From NCBI RefSeq assembly GCF_025567625.1, contig NZ_JAOQJC010000032.1, positions 1 through 64,000 on the forward strand: a DNA stretch of 64,000 bases, read 5' to 3'. Below are positions 26,201 to 35,242 of the stretch, one piece after another. Position 1 is the first letter of the stretch; each line of letters starts with the position of its first letter. The stretch is from Paenibacillus sp. J5C2022. Its GTDB lineage: Bacteria > Bacillota > Bacilli > Paenibacillales > Paenibacillaceae. Under the pieces are notes generated by a model that was given only the letters and a program-made list of their open reading frames with translations, searched no databases and had not been told where the DNA came from. The position numbers and the translations under genes are program-made.

Positions 26201-28348
26201 GAGACGTTCGAATCTTCCTCGGCACCGGGGCGGATCGGTTACATTAACGCAGCGGCGCGCGTGACGGAGAATCATCCTGACGGCGATTATGGCACGGTTC
26301 GGTCGGCTCCGTTCCTGCTGGATTTCGACAAGCCGATCCGGCTTGCGATCGATGTGGCGCAGGCAACAGCCCGATGGACGTTGCAATTGAAGTTTGAAGG
26401 CGACGAACATCCGAAATACCTGGTGGCAGATTATACAACAACAGGAATTGTGGAGGTGGATGTAGCGTACATGCTGCGTCAATACGACGCATTGTTCGAC
26501 AAGACGGGGTTGCAGCGGGCGACGTTGTACGTGATGGCGAATGGAGCGGAAGGTGCTTCCGTTGATGTAAGAAGCATCGCTATCCGGCATGGTCAGCCGG
26601 AACACTATGCCATTGCGCTTGACAAGAAGCTGATCGAATTGACGACAGGAGAGTCGGCGGAAGCGACAGCTCGGCTTGTGGGAGGCGATGTCAACGCCGC
26701 CGTGATCTGGAGCTCCTCTGATGATAATGTGGCGTCGGTCGACAGCAGCGGAAGCATCACAGCAATAGGCAGCGGTACGGCGGCAATCAGGGCCGAACGC
26801 AGCGACCGTCCGAGTGTGGAAGCGAGTCTGACGCTTGTCGTTCTTCCGGCACGGGCCGAGACCATAACGGCTGAAGCTCCGCAGTCGGTGTTAGCCGTCG
26901 GCAGCCGGGTGACGCTGAAGCCAATCGTATCGCCGTCTAATGCCGTCAACCGCCAATGGATCTTCCGCTCCTCGAATTCGTCGGTAGCTCAAGTTGATCC
27001 GGAAGGCACCGTTACTGTGACTGGTGCGGGCACAACGGTTATTGACATCCGTACAGAGGATCATTACGCGAGCGCAAGCGTTGAGGTGACCGGGTATACG
27101 CCCGGCAATACGGGAGTTGGCGGAAGCGGTAGCGGTACGGATAGCGGCAGAGACGAGTCCGCTGCGTACGATGGCGAGCGGAGAGAAGGGCTCTTCATGG
27201 CGAAGCTTCGTTCGTACGGCGTGGCACGGGCTGTGCAAGCTGCGGGAGAGCAAGGCGGCATAGCTCGAATTGCGGTGAGCATGGATAAGGCGGATATGGC
27301 CGCTGCGGAAGGCTTCTCGGTTGCGATTCCGGAGGAAGTATGGAAGGGGGATGCATGGACAGAGACGGGAGTCCGGCATCTGTTGCTCGGAAGTCCGCTG
27401 GGTGATATCCAATTAAGTATTGAAGCGGTGCTGGATCTTTACCGCGATCGCTCGGGTACGCTGCAGTTGACACTGCGGAAAGCGGATACTGCGCAACTGG
27501 CGGAAGCCGTGCGCGAAGTCGCGGGCGGACGCCAGATATATGCGTTCATTGCGACGTTGGATGGAGAAGAACTGCCGTCGGCTGCAGGCGTCCATCTTGC
27601 GCTTGTCACCTTGCCGGTTGCAGGTGCCGCTGCGGTTGTGGACGAACTGTCGGCTGCCGGCGTTGAACGGGCCAATCTGTGGTCGGATCGTACGGCCGGA
27701 GGCGTTAGCTTCATGGTCGGCGGAACCGTCTATGTTGTTCTGGCGAATCAGTCGAATCATTATGTTGACACGAATTCGCATTGGGCGGCGGAGAGCATTG
27801 CTCTGGCAACGACCAGAGGCTTGATGCAGGGAATCGGCGGCGGGCGCTTTGCGCCGGAGCAGGGCATGACCCGGGCGATGGCGGTTCACATGTTGGCCAA
27901 TTTGGAACAAACAGTGAACTCAGGCTCGGTCGGAGGCGTGCCATTTACGGATACGAATGATGAGGAGTGGTATGCAGCGGCCGCAGGCTGGGCTTATGAA
28001 GCGGGAGTTATCGTCGGAACGGGGAACGGGAAGTTTGAGCCATATCGGTTGGTGACACGCGAGGAGATGGCTGTCATGCTGCTGCGCTACGCGCAATACA
28101 CCGGGCTTGCGCTGCAGGAGGCGGCTGAATGGCCTGAGAACGAGAAGGCAGATGAATTCGTCGATGCGGCGGACATTCAGCCATGGGCGGAAGAGGCGGT
28201 TCGGCTGTTGCATAGCGCCGGTATCCACCGCGGCAAGGAGGGCAACCGCTTTGCACCCGGGGACAATTTGACGCGTGCCCAGGCAGCCGCGTTGATGCAG
28301 GAATGGATTGGCTATACGATTCGAACCTGGAGGGGAGCAGGGTGGTGA
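23243..28348 (+). CDS. Giant SLH-anchored surface protein with putative polysaccharide-active toroid domain
   Basis: About 1701 residues. A signal peptide is followed by a large helical domain (about 35-575) that looks like an (alpha/alpha)-toroid of glycosidases or lyases; its family is not recognised. An Ig-like segment (about 580-680) leads to three related beta modules of about 140 residues (682-831, 834-975, 980-1119). Each has an acidic D/N-x-GD/GYG-V-S motif and ends in a short SLxxxY/H strand. Two Big_2 Ig-like domains (about 1122-1282) follow, with WSSSDDNVASVDSSG and its counterpart. A Gly/Ser linker, a spacer domain and three SLH domains (from about 1500) anchor it to secondary cell-wall polymer. 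ATG 23243 has GGAGG ten bases upstream. It precedes the YesM/YesN pair of importer C. Confidence 0.85.
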   Translation: MRKAMKQVTAALVAGTVFGCLLYVSPAGAVNSSAGGAEAEANPAAVKSIRKVDRMADWASSYRYMDFDGMAQRYDELLFAFAANPAYVPVDQTASYMPIGYWDDTNHNGYGRMFGFPSYIGHVNGSGEGTMTPGAQEAISTLAPLLSGMLAGIDKTNQYGYNLAEMANGFHNAVNGEEMVLNRTNTSTGQSFWYELYPQLLHIQIYETAKRKFGRELPSMRNIIVQGAEKWLEALPNFKDSSGKLSFDFTSYNMKTDEPVRNEGWIEPPGGALAYIFYSAYETTGEQKYLDAMALVMDELNASAINPNYEVTQDYSPLMAAVMNFRFGQKYNVDKMINWLFDADSDVRTGWGVMEGEWGGYQADGLVGAERDGGGYGFLMNTYHLGSVLAPLAKYDPRYSDAVGKWFLSASNSVRLMYPNEVPATNQSHGGAFQHDPDGVIGYEGVRRSENGVAPYATGDPVSHGWGQTNYGIYGSSLIGVFAAIIDPTSVERILRLDLNATDYYREAGSFPQYLYYNPYPEARHVTVELDGPSKLFDVIAKTTIVANATGNYNLTIPSQSSRNVIVLPAEADIRHVGTNWMVGARTIAKDAIGVNILSPSVQRKNISADTVELTLELTGSDNASMEIAAGDTLLYSGPFMADYSLETARLTNGIVDIAVTVNDANGLSDTANIKLEISRPDEANIIYEASAADALLYTPVAVMPATVSDSGEGYTLITETNEDGDWGAVQSDSIEVDFSRRPFLELEAVWPDLYYTVQIKFEDEQWGKYVLSNGGDAGKKLIDLKNALASFGDRDRTGKVPLRIYLMANGKEGASFGMKSLKLFYDDPPAVAADVTFEASDIVNFVSGESPGTATLIGKKGIMENRTDNEGYGGVQSDAFTLDFARNPSLLIDIAEVGEGNTYTLKLLWGGTSYYVYANRVATGMQTINLAQGILDYQSQAPNGSGEARLELWATDKKGAYFIVNSLEVIYEDETTAYAADKATIETFESSSAPGRIGYINAAARVTENHPDGDYGTVRSAPFLLDFDKPIRLAIDVAQATARWTLQLKFEGDEHPKYLVADYTTTGIVEVDVAYMLRQYDALFDKTGLQRATLYVMANGAEGASVDVRSIAIRHGQPEHYAIALDKKLIELTTGESAEATARLVGGDVNAAVIWSSSDDNVASVDSSGSITAIGSGTAAIRAERSDRPSVEASLTLVVLPARAETITAEAPQSVLAVGSRVTLKPIVSPSNAVNRQWIFRSSNSSVAQVDPEGTVTVTGAGTTVIDIRTEDHYASASVEVTGYTPGNTGVGGSGSGTDSGRDESAAYDGERREGLFMAKLRSYGVARAVQAAGEQGGIARIAVSMDKADMAAAEGFSVAIPEEVWKGDAWTETGVRHLLLGSPLGDIQLSIEAVLDLYRDRSGTLQLTLRKADTAQLAEAVREVAGGRQIYAFIATLDGEELPSAAGVHLALVTLPVAGAAAVVDELSAAGVERANLWSDRTAGGVSFMVGGTVYVVLANQSNHYVDTNSHWAAESIALATTRGLMQGIGGGRFAPEQGMTRAMAVHMLANLEQTVNSGSVGGVPFTDTNDEEWYAAAAGWAYEAGVIVGTGNGKFEPYRLVTREEMAVMLLRYAQYTGLALQEAAEWPENEKADEFVDAADIQPWAEEAVRLLHSAGIHRGKEGNRFAPGDNLTRAQAAALMQEWIGYTIRTWRGAGW

Positions 28349-28437
28349 AGGCATAATGGATCTCGCTCATCGCAACTGAGAGTGTAAACCAAGTGAGGGA
28401 TAGAATCTGATTGCCGGAGTCGAATCTGGATTAAAGC

Positions 28438-28486
28438 GAGGGGTCGTCCTCCAAGTCATGTACGACTTTGGGGACAGCCTCTTTAT
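28438..28486 (+). terminator. Imperfect terminator-like hairpin
   Basis: GAGG and AAGTC (about 28438-28458) pair with bulges to GACTT and CCTC (about 28465-28481), followed by a short T-rich stretch. It lies 90 bases after the giant SLH gene. Confidence 0.45.
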
Positions 28487-28591
28487 TGCAGTTGCGGCGT
28501 ACATGATGAGGGTTGAAAAATAACGTATCGCATTTTCATCCGTCGCTTTACAATAAAAGGAGGCGAGAATGCCACGAAAGGAAGAGTCCGC

Positions 28592-30361
28592 ATGAATGTC
28601 AGACATCTGCTGCATTGGCTGTGGCCGGACACGCTGAAGGGCAGACTTAGCATATTGCTTATTTTTGTGACGATTACGCCAATTGTGTTGATCGGATTCA
28701 CTTCTTATTTCTGGTTTTATCAGATTCAGATGGAGAAAATCAATGCCAGCTATGAGACGGTGCTGCGCGGCGAGCGGGATGCGCTGGAGAAGGCGTTCGA
28801 CAATTTTGCGAGCGTCTCCCAGCTGTTGGCGGCCGACGGAGGCTTGGGCGATGACATCGCGCTGTATATACAAAGCGAAGATCCTTTCGAGAAGACGAAG
28901 TACTTCCGCTCGATCGACCGTTCGCTTACGAACATCATCTATTCCAACCCGGCGATTCATGCGATTTTCATCTACTTCGAAGAGCATTATAAGGCGATCC
29001 AGTTCGAGAATGCTCCGTTGAAGCATCGCTTCATGAGCGCAACAATAGATGATATGCCGTTCGTGCCGTTGTTCCGGGCCAATCAGTTGACCTACAACAG
29101 CCCTCACCCGACGGTGCGGGACAATTCCGACAAGACGGTGCTGTCATTGCTGCGGCCGATTCCCTACGGCAACGGACAAATATATTATGTCTATCTGGAG
29201 ACGGAATGGATGCATCATGTCCCGCTTGGGGGGGAAGACGGAGGAACGGCCGGCGTATACCATTCGCTGATCGGGAGCGATGGGTTGATCCGGTACAGCA
29301 ATCTGCCGATTGAGCTGCGCGAAGGGGCAAGCCTGGATGACGAACGCGTCGCGCTAAGCGCCTTCAAGTCATTCGCCATAGCCGGCAAGAATGGATGGAA
29401 GCTGGTGTCGCACGTGAAACTGAGCGTATATGAGAAGGAAGTTCAGCAATGGCGTATTCTGTACGTCATCATGTCCTGTTTATCGCTCGTGCTGACCGTT
29501 GGCGCTGTGTCGTATATTTGGAGGATGGTGTACCGTCCGCTGCAGACGATGAACAAGGCGATGAACCGCTTCAGCCACGATGGCAATCACCTGCAGAAGC
29601 TGCATACTCGGTTGACAGAATTTGAAGTGATCTATTCCAGCTTCAGAGATATGAGCCGCAGAATTGTAGAATTGATCACCGAGGTGGAGCAGAAGGAGAA
29701 GCGCAAGGGCGAACTGGAGGTTGAAAAACTCATTGCCCAGATTAATCCGCATTTTCTTCACAATACGCTGAATACGATTCAATGGCTGGCTCTGGAGAAG
29801 GGGCAACGCGAAATTTACGATCTGGTGAAAGTGTTCACACGAGTGCTGCAATATAATTTGGGCAAAAGAAGCATGATTGTAACCATCCGCGAGGAACTTG
29901 CCGCATTAAACGACTATATCGAGCTGCAAAATATTCGTTACGATCACCGCTTCAAGGTGGATTCCAGCGTGGATTCGGATATTGCCGAAGTGCCGATACC
30001 AAGATTTGTGCTGCAGCCTATTGTGGAGAATGCGCTTTACCATGGTGTAAGCGGAGATCAAGACCGCGTGGTCGTTCATTTGAAGCGGAGCCCCGGGCGT
30101 TATATCCAGATTACGGTAGCCGACAGCGGGCAAGGCATGAATCCGGACACCGTGGCCGCATTGCTCAGGGGAGAAGAAGGCAAGTCGACCGGTATTGGCA
30201 TTGGGCTGAATTATGTGCAGAAAATGCTGGATGTTCATTACGGCGATCTGGCCTCTATGAGCATTGACAGCCGAATTGGAGAAGGAACGACCGTCACCAT
30301 CGTAATTCCGGATAGCGTAAAGGGGGAGGGAGAACATGATCAGGGTGTTGCTCGTGGATGA
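28592..30361 (+). CDS. YesM-type sensor histidine kinase (locus C)
   Basis: A 589-residue membrane kinase. Membrane segments at about 17-37 and 288-310 flank an extracellular Cache-like sensor. HAMP and a coiled coil lead to the LytS/YesM-type kinase core with phosphoacceptor His387 in QINPHFLHNTLN. The ATPase domain has VENALYHG, DSGQGM and GIGIGLNYV boxes. AAAGGAAG precedes ATG 28592; an upstream TACAAT at 28549-28554 may be the -10 box. The stop overlaps the following response regulator by 26 bases. It probably senses a sugar and controls importer C. Confidence 0.92.
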   Translation: MNVRHLLHWLWPDTLKGRLSILLIFVTITPIVLIGFTSYFWFYQIQMEKINASYETVLRGERDALEKAFDNFASVSQLLAADGGLGDDIALYIQSEDPFEKTKYFRSIDRSLTNIIYSNPAIHAIFIYFEEHYKAIQFENAPLKHRFMSATIDDMPFVPLFRANQLTYNSPHPTVRDNSDKTVLSLLRPIPYGNGQIYYVYLETEWMHHVPLGGEDGGTAGVYHSLIGSDGLIRYSNLPIELREGASLDDERVALSAFKSFAIAGKNGWKLVSHVKLSVYEKEVQQWRILYVIMSCLSLVLTVGAVSYIWRMVYRPLQTMNKAMNRFSHDGNHLQKLHTRLTEFEVIYSSFRDMSRRIVELITEVEQKEKRKGELEVEKLIAQINPHFLHNTLNTIQWLALEKGQREIYDLVKVFTRVLQYNLGKRSMIVTIREELAALNDYIELQNIRYDHRFKVDSSVDSDIAEVPIPRFVLQPIVENALYHGVSGDQDRVVVHLKRSPGRYIQITVADSGQGMNPDTVAALLRGEEGKSTGIGIGLNYVQKMLDVHYGDLASMSIDSRIGEGTTVTIVIPDSVKGEGEHDQGVARG

Positions 30362-31376
30362 TGAGCCATTGGTGCGCAGAGGCATTCGCAGTATTATGCC
30401 GTTGGCCGAATATGGCATGGAATGGGCCGGGGAGGCGTCCACGGTCGAAGAAGCGTTGAAAGCGTTGGACGCCGGAGGCATCGATTTGGTGCTGACCGAC
30501 ATTTCGATGCCGGGAATGGATGGGCTCACTTTTATCCGAAAACTGCAGTCGGATCATCCATCCGTCCGTTCCGTTGTCATTACTTGTCATCAGGATTTTG
30601 ATTATTTGCAGCAAGCGCTGCGACTTGGAGCCGTCGATTACATGGTCAAAACACAGTTAGATGATGATTCCGTGCATGATCTGCTGAAGCGAATCTCCCG
30701 CCATGTCGAGCGGTACTCCGAGACGGAGCAGGCCGAAGCTGATCCCGGCATCCGTAAACGGCTGGCGGAGCGTTGGGCCTCGCTGCACTGGGTGGCGCGC
30801 GAGGAATTGTACGAGGCCTTGTCGGCGGATACACTGCGAGTGTTCAACGCTGCCCTCTGGAAGGAAACGTTGACGTATTGCATAGCCGGGGAGTGGCGAC
30901 GGTTCTGCCCGCAGCTGGCCCCGGAGATTGCACATGCATCCGCGCAACTGGAGCCGTTGCAATCCGTGCCGGAGCTGCTGGAATGGGTGGAGCGGTTTCG
31001 GGACGCAGCTATGCACAGATTGTGCCGCACGATGTATTCGGAGCAGGTGATTGCATCGATCATGCAGGGGCTCGACCTGTTGCACGGGACTGACGGCGGC
31101 AGATGGAGCCAAGCCGACATTTGCAAGCAGGTGGGGATGAGCGTCAGTTATTTCAGCAAATGCTTCAAAGAAATTGTCGGCGTTTCTTTCGTGTACTATG
31201 TGCAGGAGATGAATTTGCACTACGCGCAGCGGCTGCTGGAGACGACCAATCTGCCAATCTACGAGGTGGCGGACAAATCGGGGTTTAGCGATGAGAAGTA
31301 TTTCGGGAAAATATTTCGCACAAAGCTGGGTTGCGCACCAAGCGAATACAGGCTGCAAAGCCGCTGCGAGCAATGA
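30336..31376 (+). CDS. YesN-type response regulator (REC-AraC) of locus C
   Basis: A 346-residue protein, shorter than the usual ~500. The receiver domain (1-120) has acidic pair Asp8-Asp9, phosphoacceptor Asp55 in LTDISMPG and a Lys at the expected switch position. A reduced linker leads to a C-terminal AraC DNA-binding domain (about 255-340; SVSYFSKCFKEIVG, GFSDEKYFGKIFRTKLG). It is translationally coupled to the kinase before it and ends in a strong terminator, so it acts on the importer C promoter in trans. Confidence 0.92.
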   Translation: MIRVLLVDDEPLVRRGIRSIMPLAEYGMEWAGEASTVEEALKALDAGGIDLVLTDISMPGMDGLTFIRKLQSDHPSVRSVVITCHQDFDYLQQALRLGAVDYMVKTQLDDDSVHDLLKRISRHVERYSETEQAEADPGIRKRLAERWASLHWVAREELYEALSADTLRVFNAALWKETLTYCIAGEWRRFCPQLAPEIAHASAQLEPLQSVPELLEWVERFRDAAMHRLCRTMYSEQVIASIMQGLDLLHGTDGGRWSQADICKQVGMSVSYFSKCFKEIVGVSFVYYVQEMNLHYAQRLLETTNLPIYEVADKSGFSDEKYFGKIFRTKLGCAPSEYRLQSRCEQ

Positions 31377-31386
31377 ACGGCAGCAT

Positions 31387-31434
31387 ACCGGATGTTTAGC
31401 ACGTTATTTTATGTGCTGAATCTCCGGTTTTTTT
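31387..31434 (+). terminator. Terminator of the locus C two-component operon
   Basis: ACCGGA (31387-31392) pairs with TCCGGT (31423-31428), with a second inner stem of about eight pairs. A run of seven T residues follows. Confidence 0.85.
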
Positions 31435-31587
31435 GTTGCGTGAGCGAGGCGCAATAAATTTATCCACCCAATGCGACAAAAGGGGATGTAACGACTGATG
31501 GCGGCGTGAAGCTACAATAAGGGTACAGAACTGGAAGCGGAACTGAGTGGCGGAGGACAACTACAAAGAAATTGAGGTGGAAGGGGC

Positions 31588-32517
31588 ATGAGCAGAAAAA
31601 TAAAATCCGCCGGTGTGCGAGATCTGGTCTATAACCGTTATCTGTATGCGCTTGCTGTGCCGGCTGTACTGTTCAGCATCATATTTGCCTATTTGCCGAT
31701 GATTGGCGTATCGATAGCGTTTATGGATTTCAACCCGATCAAAGGCATATTCGGCAGTGAATGGATTGGGTTTGACAATTTCCGCTTTTTTTTCCGAGGC
31801 CAGGCCTGGGTGCAAATTACTTTAAATACGGTGCTGTACAACATCTCCTTTATCGTGACGGGTACACTCATGTCGCTGACACTGGCTATTATGCTGACGG
31901 AGCTGGGGCGCAACTGGCTGGTGCGGGTCATGCAGTCGATCATGATCTTGCCCAACTTTATCTCTTGGCCGATTATCGGATTGTTTACGGTTGCTTTTTT
32001 CACCGCGGATACGGGGGTGATCAACAGCCTGCTTAACAGGCTTGGCTGGGAGACGATTGCCTTTTATACCGATCCCGAGGTGTGGCCGCCGATTCTTGTG
32101 CTGATGAATTTGTGGAAAACGGCTGGCTTTGGAGCCATCGTGTACATGGCGGCCATCGTGGGCATTGATAAAGAGCTGTACGAGGCGGCCAGAATTGACG
32201 GTGCTTCGCGCTTGTCATGCATCTTCCGCATTACGCTGCCTCTGTTGCGGAGTACCGTAGTCCTTCTGTTTCTGCTCAGTATGGGCAATATTTTTGGAGG
32301 CAATCTGGACATGATCTATTCGCTGGTAGGTGACAATACCTTTCTGTTCCGAACGACAGATACGATCGATACGTATGTGTTCCGCGCATTGCGCACTTCC
32401 GGCTCGATGGGCATGACGCAGGCAATAGCGCTGTATCAGTCGGTGGTCGGCTTCGTACTGGTCGTAGTGGCGAACAAGATCGCTTCGCGGATTGACAAGG
32501 ATTCTGCATTGTTCTAG
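31588..32517 (+). CDS. Sugar ABC transporter permease, LplB type (importer C)
   Basis: A 309-residue permease with six membrane segments and EAA loop YEAARIDGASRLSCIFRITLP. The usual IAFKDYN motif is replaced by IAFMDFNPIKG, so it is divergent within the window. TACAAT at 31513-31518 is a candidate -10 box with a poor -35, as expected for a response-regulator-dependent promoter. The next permease starts 13 bases after its stop. Confidence 0.92.
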   Translation: MSRKIKSAGVRDLVYNRYLYALAVPAVLFSIIFAYLPMIGVSIAFMDFNPIKGIFGSEWIGFDNFRFFFRGQAWVQITLNTVLYNISFIVTGTLMSLTLAIMLTELGRNWLVRVMQSIMILPNFISWPIIGLFTVAFFTADTGVINSLLNRLGWETIAFYTDPEVWPPILVLMNLWKTAGFGAIVYMAAIVGIDKELYEAARIDGASRLSCIFRITLPLLRSTVVLLFLLSMGNIFGGNLDMIYSLVGDNTFLFRTTDTIDTYVFRALRTSGSMGMTQAIALYQSVVGFVLVVVANKIASRIDKDSALF

Positions 32518-32530
32518 GAGGGAAGGCAAC

Positions 32531-33412
32531 ATGAAAAATTCCAGGCAAGACCGAATAATGTCCATCTTGTTCTATCTGTTCACCGCCGGCTTCGCTGCCC
32601 TATGTCTGTATCCGTTCTGGTTGGTGTTGTCAAGCTCTGCCACGGCGGAAACGGCGCTGCTGCGCGACGGTTACCGCCTGTTCCCGGAACATTATTCGTT
32701 GGCGGCCTACAAGGCCATTTTTTCGTCGGACACGATCCCCGACGCCTATCTGGTTACGATATTTATCACGTTGGCTGGAACGGCGCTCAGCTTGCTTGTT
32801 ACCAGCATGGCGGCATATGCGCTTTCCGGGCGCAGATTGCATTTCGCGCCGCATATCTCGCTGTTTTTCTATTTTACAATGCTGTTCAGTGGAGGTATGG
32901 TATCAAGCTATATTTTGATTACTAAGTATCTCCATCTGGGCAATTCGATCTGGGTGTATATTTTACCGGCTTTGCTATCGCCGTGGAATATGTTCCTGAT
33001 GCGCAACTTCTTCAACGATATTCCGAAGGAGCTGTTCGAATCGGCCAAGCTGGAAGGCGCAGGCGAAGCGGTTATCTTGCGTTTAATCGTGCTACCGCTG
33101 TCGCTGCCGGCACTTGCGACAATCGGTTTGTTCTACGCGCTTGGCTACTGGTCGAGCTGGATGCCGGCGATGTTGTATATCGATGATACCAAGTTGTTTT
33201 CACTGCAATACATCATTATGCAAATTATTCGCAACGTCGATATGGCGCAAAATATTGCGGTGGCCGGCGCGCAGTCGACGGCCGCGATCGCTCCCGCTTA
33301 CACGGTGCGGCTGGCGACGGCCATTGTGACGATCGGGCCGATCATTTTCCTGTATCCGTTCTTGCAGCGTTTTTTTGTAGGCGGACTGAAGGTTGGCGCC
33401 ATTAAGGGCTGA
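32531..33412 (+). CDS. Sugar ABC transporter permease, YtcP type (importer C)
   Basis: A 293-residue partner permease. ATG 32531 is chosen because GGAGGGAAGG, which follows the previous stop, ends just before it; the open frame extends 13 codons further but without a site. The EAA loop (FESAKLEGAGEAVILRLIVLP) has Glu in place of the usual Asp before Gly-Ala. The C-terminus YPFLQRFFVGGLKVGAIKG is typical. Confidence 0.9.
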   Translation: MKNSRQDRIMSILFYLFTAGFAALCLYPFWLVLSSSATAETALLRDGYRLFPEHYSLAAYKAIFSSDTIPDAYLVTIFITLAGTALSLLVTSMAAYALSGRRLHFAPHISLFFYFTMLFSGGMVSSYILITKYLHLGNSIWVYILPALLSPWNMFLMRNFFNDIPKELFESAKLEGAGEAVILRLIVLPLSLPALATIGLFYALGYWSSWMPAMLYIDDTKLFSLQYIIMQIIRNVDMAQNIAVAGAQSTAAIAPAYTVRLATAIVTIGPIIFLYPFLQRFFVGGLKVGAIKG

Positions 33413-33471
33413 ATCCGGCGATTGCGCCGGTTGGCATACAGCATTACGATATGATACGGGAGGGTTCGTAC

Positions 33472-35178
33472 ATGAAAAATCGGAGAAAGCAAGGGTTGAT
33501 TATGCTGCTGGCGATGTGTCTGTTCGCAACGATGCTGGCGGCATGCAGCGGCAACGACAATAACGGCAACAACGGCCAGGGGGCGGGGACGACGGTAACG
33601 CCGACTGCTGGCGAAGAGCAAGGCTCCAAAACGCCTGAAGCGGCTACTCTGAACATTATGTTATGGGGCGACAAGCCGAAGCAATTCGACGAAGTTGTCG
33701 CCGAATTCGAGCGGAGAACAAAGGATACGCTGAACCTGAAACTGAACTTTACGTTCACGCCTCAAGCCGATTACGTCAACAAGCTGAAGCTGAAGCTGTC
33801 GGCGGGTGAGCAGGTCGACATCGCGTTTGACGCGCCATGGATGAACATGAACACCTTTATTGCGCAAGACAACTATACGAATCTGGATGAATACTTCAAC
33901 AACGATCAATATCCGGGTCTGAAGAAGGCGTTTGGCGAGGGATTCCTCGATAACAACCGGTTTGTCGGAGCGGATGGCAAGCTCCATGTGTACGGCGTGC
34001 CGCTGGGACAATATTTGGGCGATCTCGGAGTGATCTATTACCGTAAGGATTTATCCGAGAAATACGGCATAGGCGAGTTGTCTACCTATGAGGAGTTGCT
34101 GGAGTTCTTCGGCAAGGTTACCGAAAACGATGCTGGCATGATTCCGTTCGTGATCAAAAACGACGGGCATTACGGCGCGGTTACTGCGATCGAAGTCAAT
34201 AAACCGATGCATGCGAAATATGAGAAGGGAATATGGCCGATCCAGCTTGGACCTAACGTGGAGGGCACCGTTCTGATTCAGGACAACAAGGTTGTAGCCG
34301 CCAACATTAAAGGCGAGAAGCTGGAAGCGATCGAATCGTACCCTGAACCGTTCAACAAGCCGGACCACAGCGTACTCGAGACGGTCCGCGAATGGCATGA
34401 CAAGGGGTATATCGAGAAAGAGCCGATCGTGCGCAAAGACGCAAGCGGCACATTCGCAGCGGGAAGAGCGGCGGCAATGATGGAAGGCTTGTCTAATCTC
34501 GACAATATTAAAGCACAACTAACGGCAGGCGTGCCTTCGGCTGAAATGGGCGTATTCTTGGTATCCAAGGCAGCCCGCGAGAACGTGCAGCCGAATCCGG
34601 CGTACATCTCCGATTTCCGCGTCTGGAATTTCCTGGCGATCCCGAAAACCTCGGTGAATGCCGATCGGGCGATGGCATTTATTAACTGGTTGTTCGAAAG
34701 TCAGGAAAATCACGATCTGTTCGAAATAGGCATTGAGGGCACGCATTGGGAAGCGATTGGCGAAGACAAATTCAAGTACCCGGATGGTGTCGATATGAGC
34801 CAAAACTATGTTTTCCCCGGCTATATGCTGACATGGAATCCCAATTATATCCGCCTGTCGGAGAACGTGCCGGACAATCTGGTTGATGCGTTCCGCTATC
34901 TGGCCGACGAAAAAACGTATGTCCGATCTGCGCTTGCTGGATTTGCCTTTAATCAAGATCCGGTCAAAAACGAACTGGCCAACCCCGACTTTGGCACAAT
35001 TGCATCCGATGAGCTGGCTTACAAGCTAGGCATGGTTGTCAACCCGGAAGAGGGCTTGACCAGCCTCCAGCAGAAGTGGGAAGCGAACAGCAGGCTGCAA
35101 GCGGATATTGCCAAAATCAAGGAGGAGCTGATTCGTCAAACGCAGGAATTCCTGGATCAGCAGGCGGCGCAGCAATAA
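33472..35178 (+). CDS. Extracellular sugar-binding lipoprotein (importer C)
   Basis: A 568-residue LipO-like lipoprotein. ATG 33472 follows GGGAGGG. The lipobox LAAC places the lipidated residue at Cys25. An Asn/Gly-rich linker and the binding domain follow (TLNIMLWGDKPKQFDEVVAEF at its start). The C-terminus is rich in Gln. It captures substrate for the two preceding permeases; the DUF1861 gene directly downstream may act on the same sugar. Confidence 0.92.
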   Translation: MKNRRKQGLIMLLAMCLFATMLAACSGNDNNGNNGQGAGTTVTPTAGEEQGSKTPEAATLNIMLWGDKPKQFDEVVAEFERRTKDTLNLKLNFTFTPQADYVNKLKLKLSAGEQVDIAFDAPWMNMNTFIAQDNYTNLDEYFNNDQYPGLKKAFGEGFLDNNRFVGADGKLHVYGVPLGQYLGDLGVIYYRKDLSEKYGIGELSTYEELLEFFGKVTENDAGMIPFVIKNDGHYGAVTAIEVNKPMHAKYEKGIWPIQLGPNVEGTVLIQDNKVVAANIKGEKLEAIESYPEPFNKPDHSVLETVREWHDKGYIEKEPIVRKDASGTFAAGRAAAMMEGLSNLDNIKAQLTAGVPSAEMGVFLVSKAARENVQPNPAYISDFRVWNFLAIPKTSVNADRAMAFINWLFESQENHDLFEIGIEGTHWEAIGEDKFKYPDGVDMSQNYVFPGYMLTWNPNYIRLSENVPDNLVDAFRYLADEKTYVRSALAGFAFNQDPVKNELANPDFGTIASDELAYKLGMVVNPEEGLTSLQQKWEANSRLQADIAKIKEELIRQTQEFLDQQAAQQ

Positions 35179-35242
35179 GCGGAAAAACACATGACTATAG
35201 CTTGCAGGCTTAGCTCCTGCGTGGACGGAGGTTTAGTTCTTT

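Noticed and set aside
27064-28370. Several long minus-strand frames opposite the giant SLH gene
   Set aside because: They are GC-rich shadows of the real gene: low-complexity Arg/Pro/Ser products, no ribosome binding sites and no recognisable domains.
28367-29107. A 246-codon minus-strand frame opposite the locus C kinase
   Set aside because: It overlaps the clear YesM-type kinase start and sensor region and has no ribosome binding site or domain.
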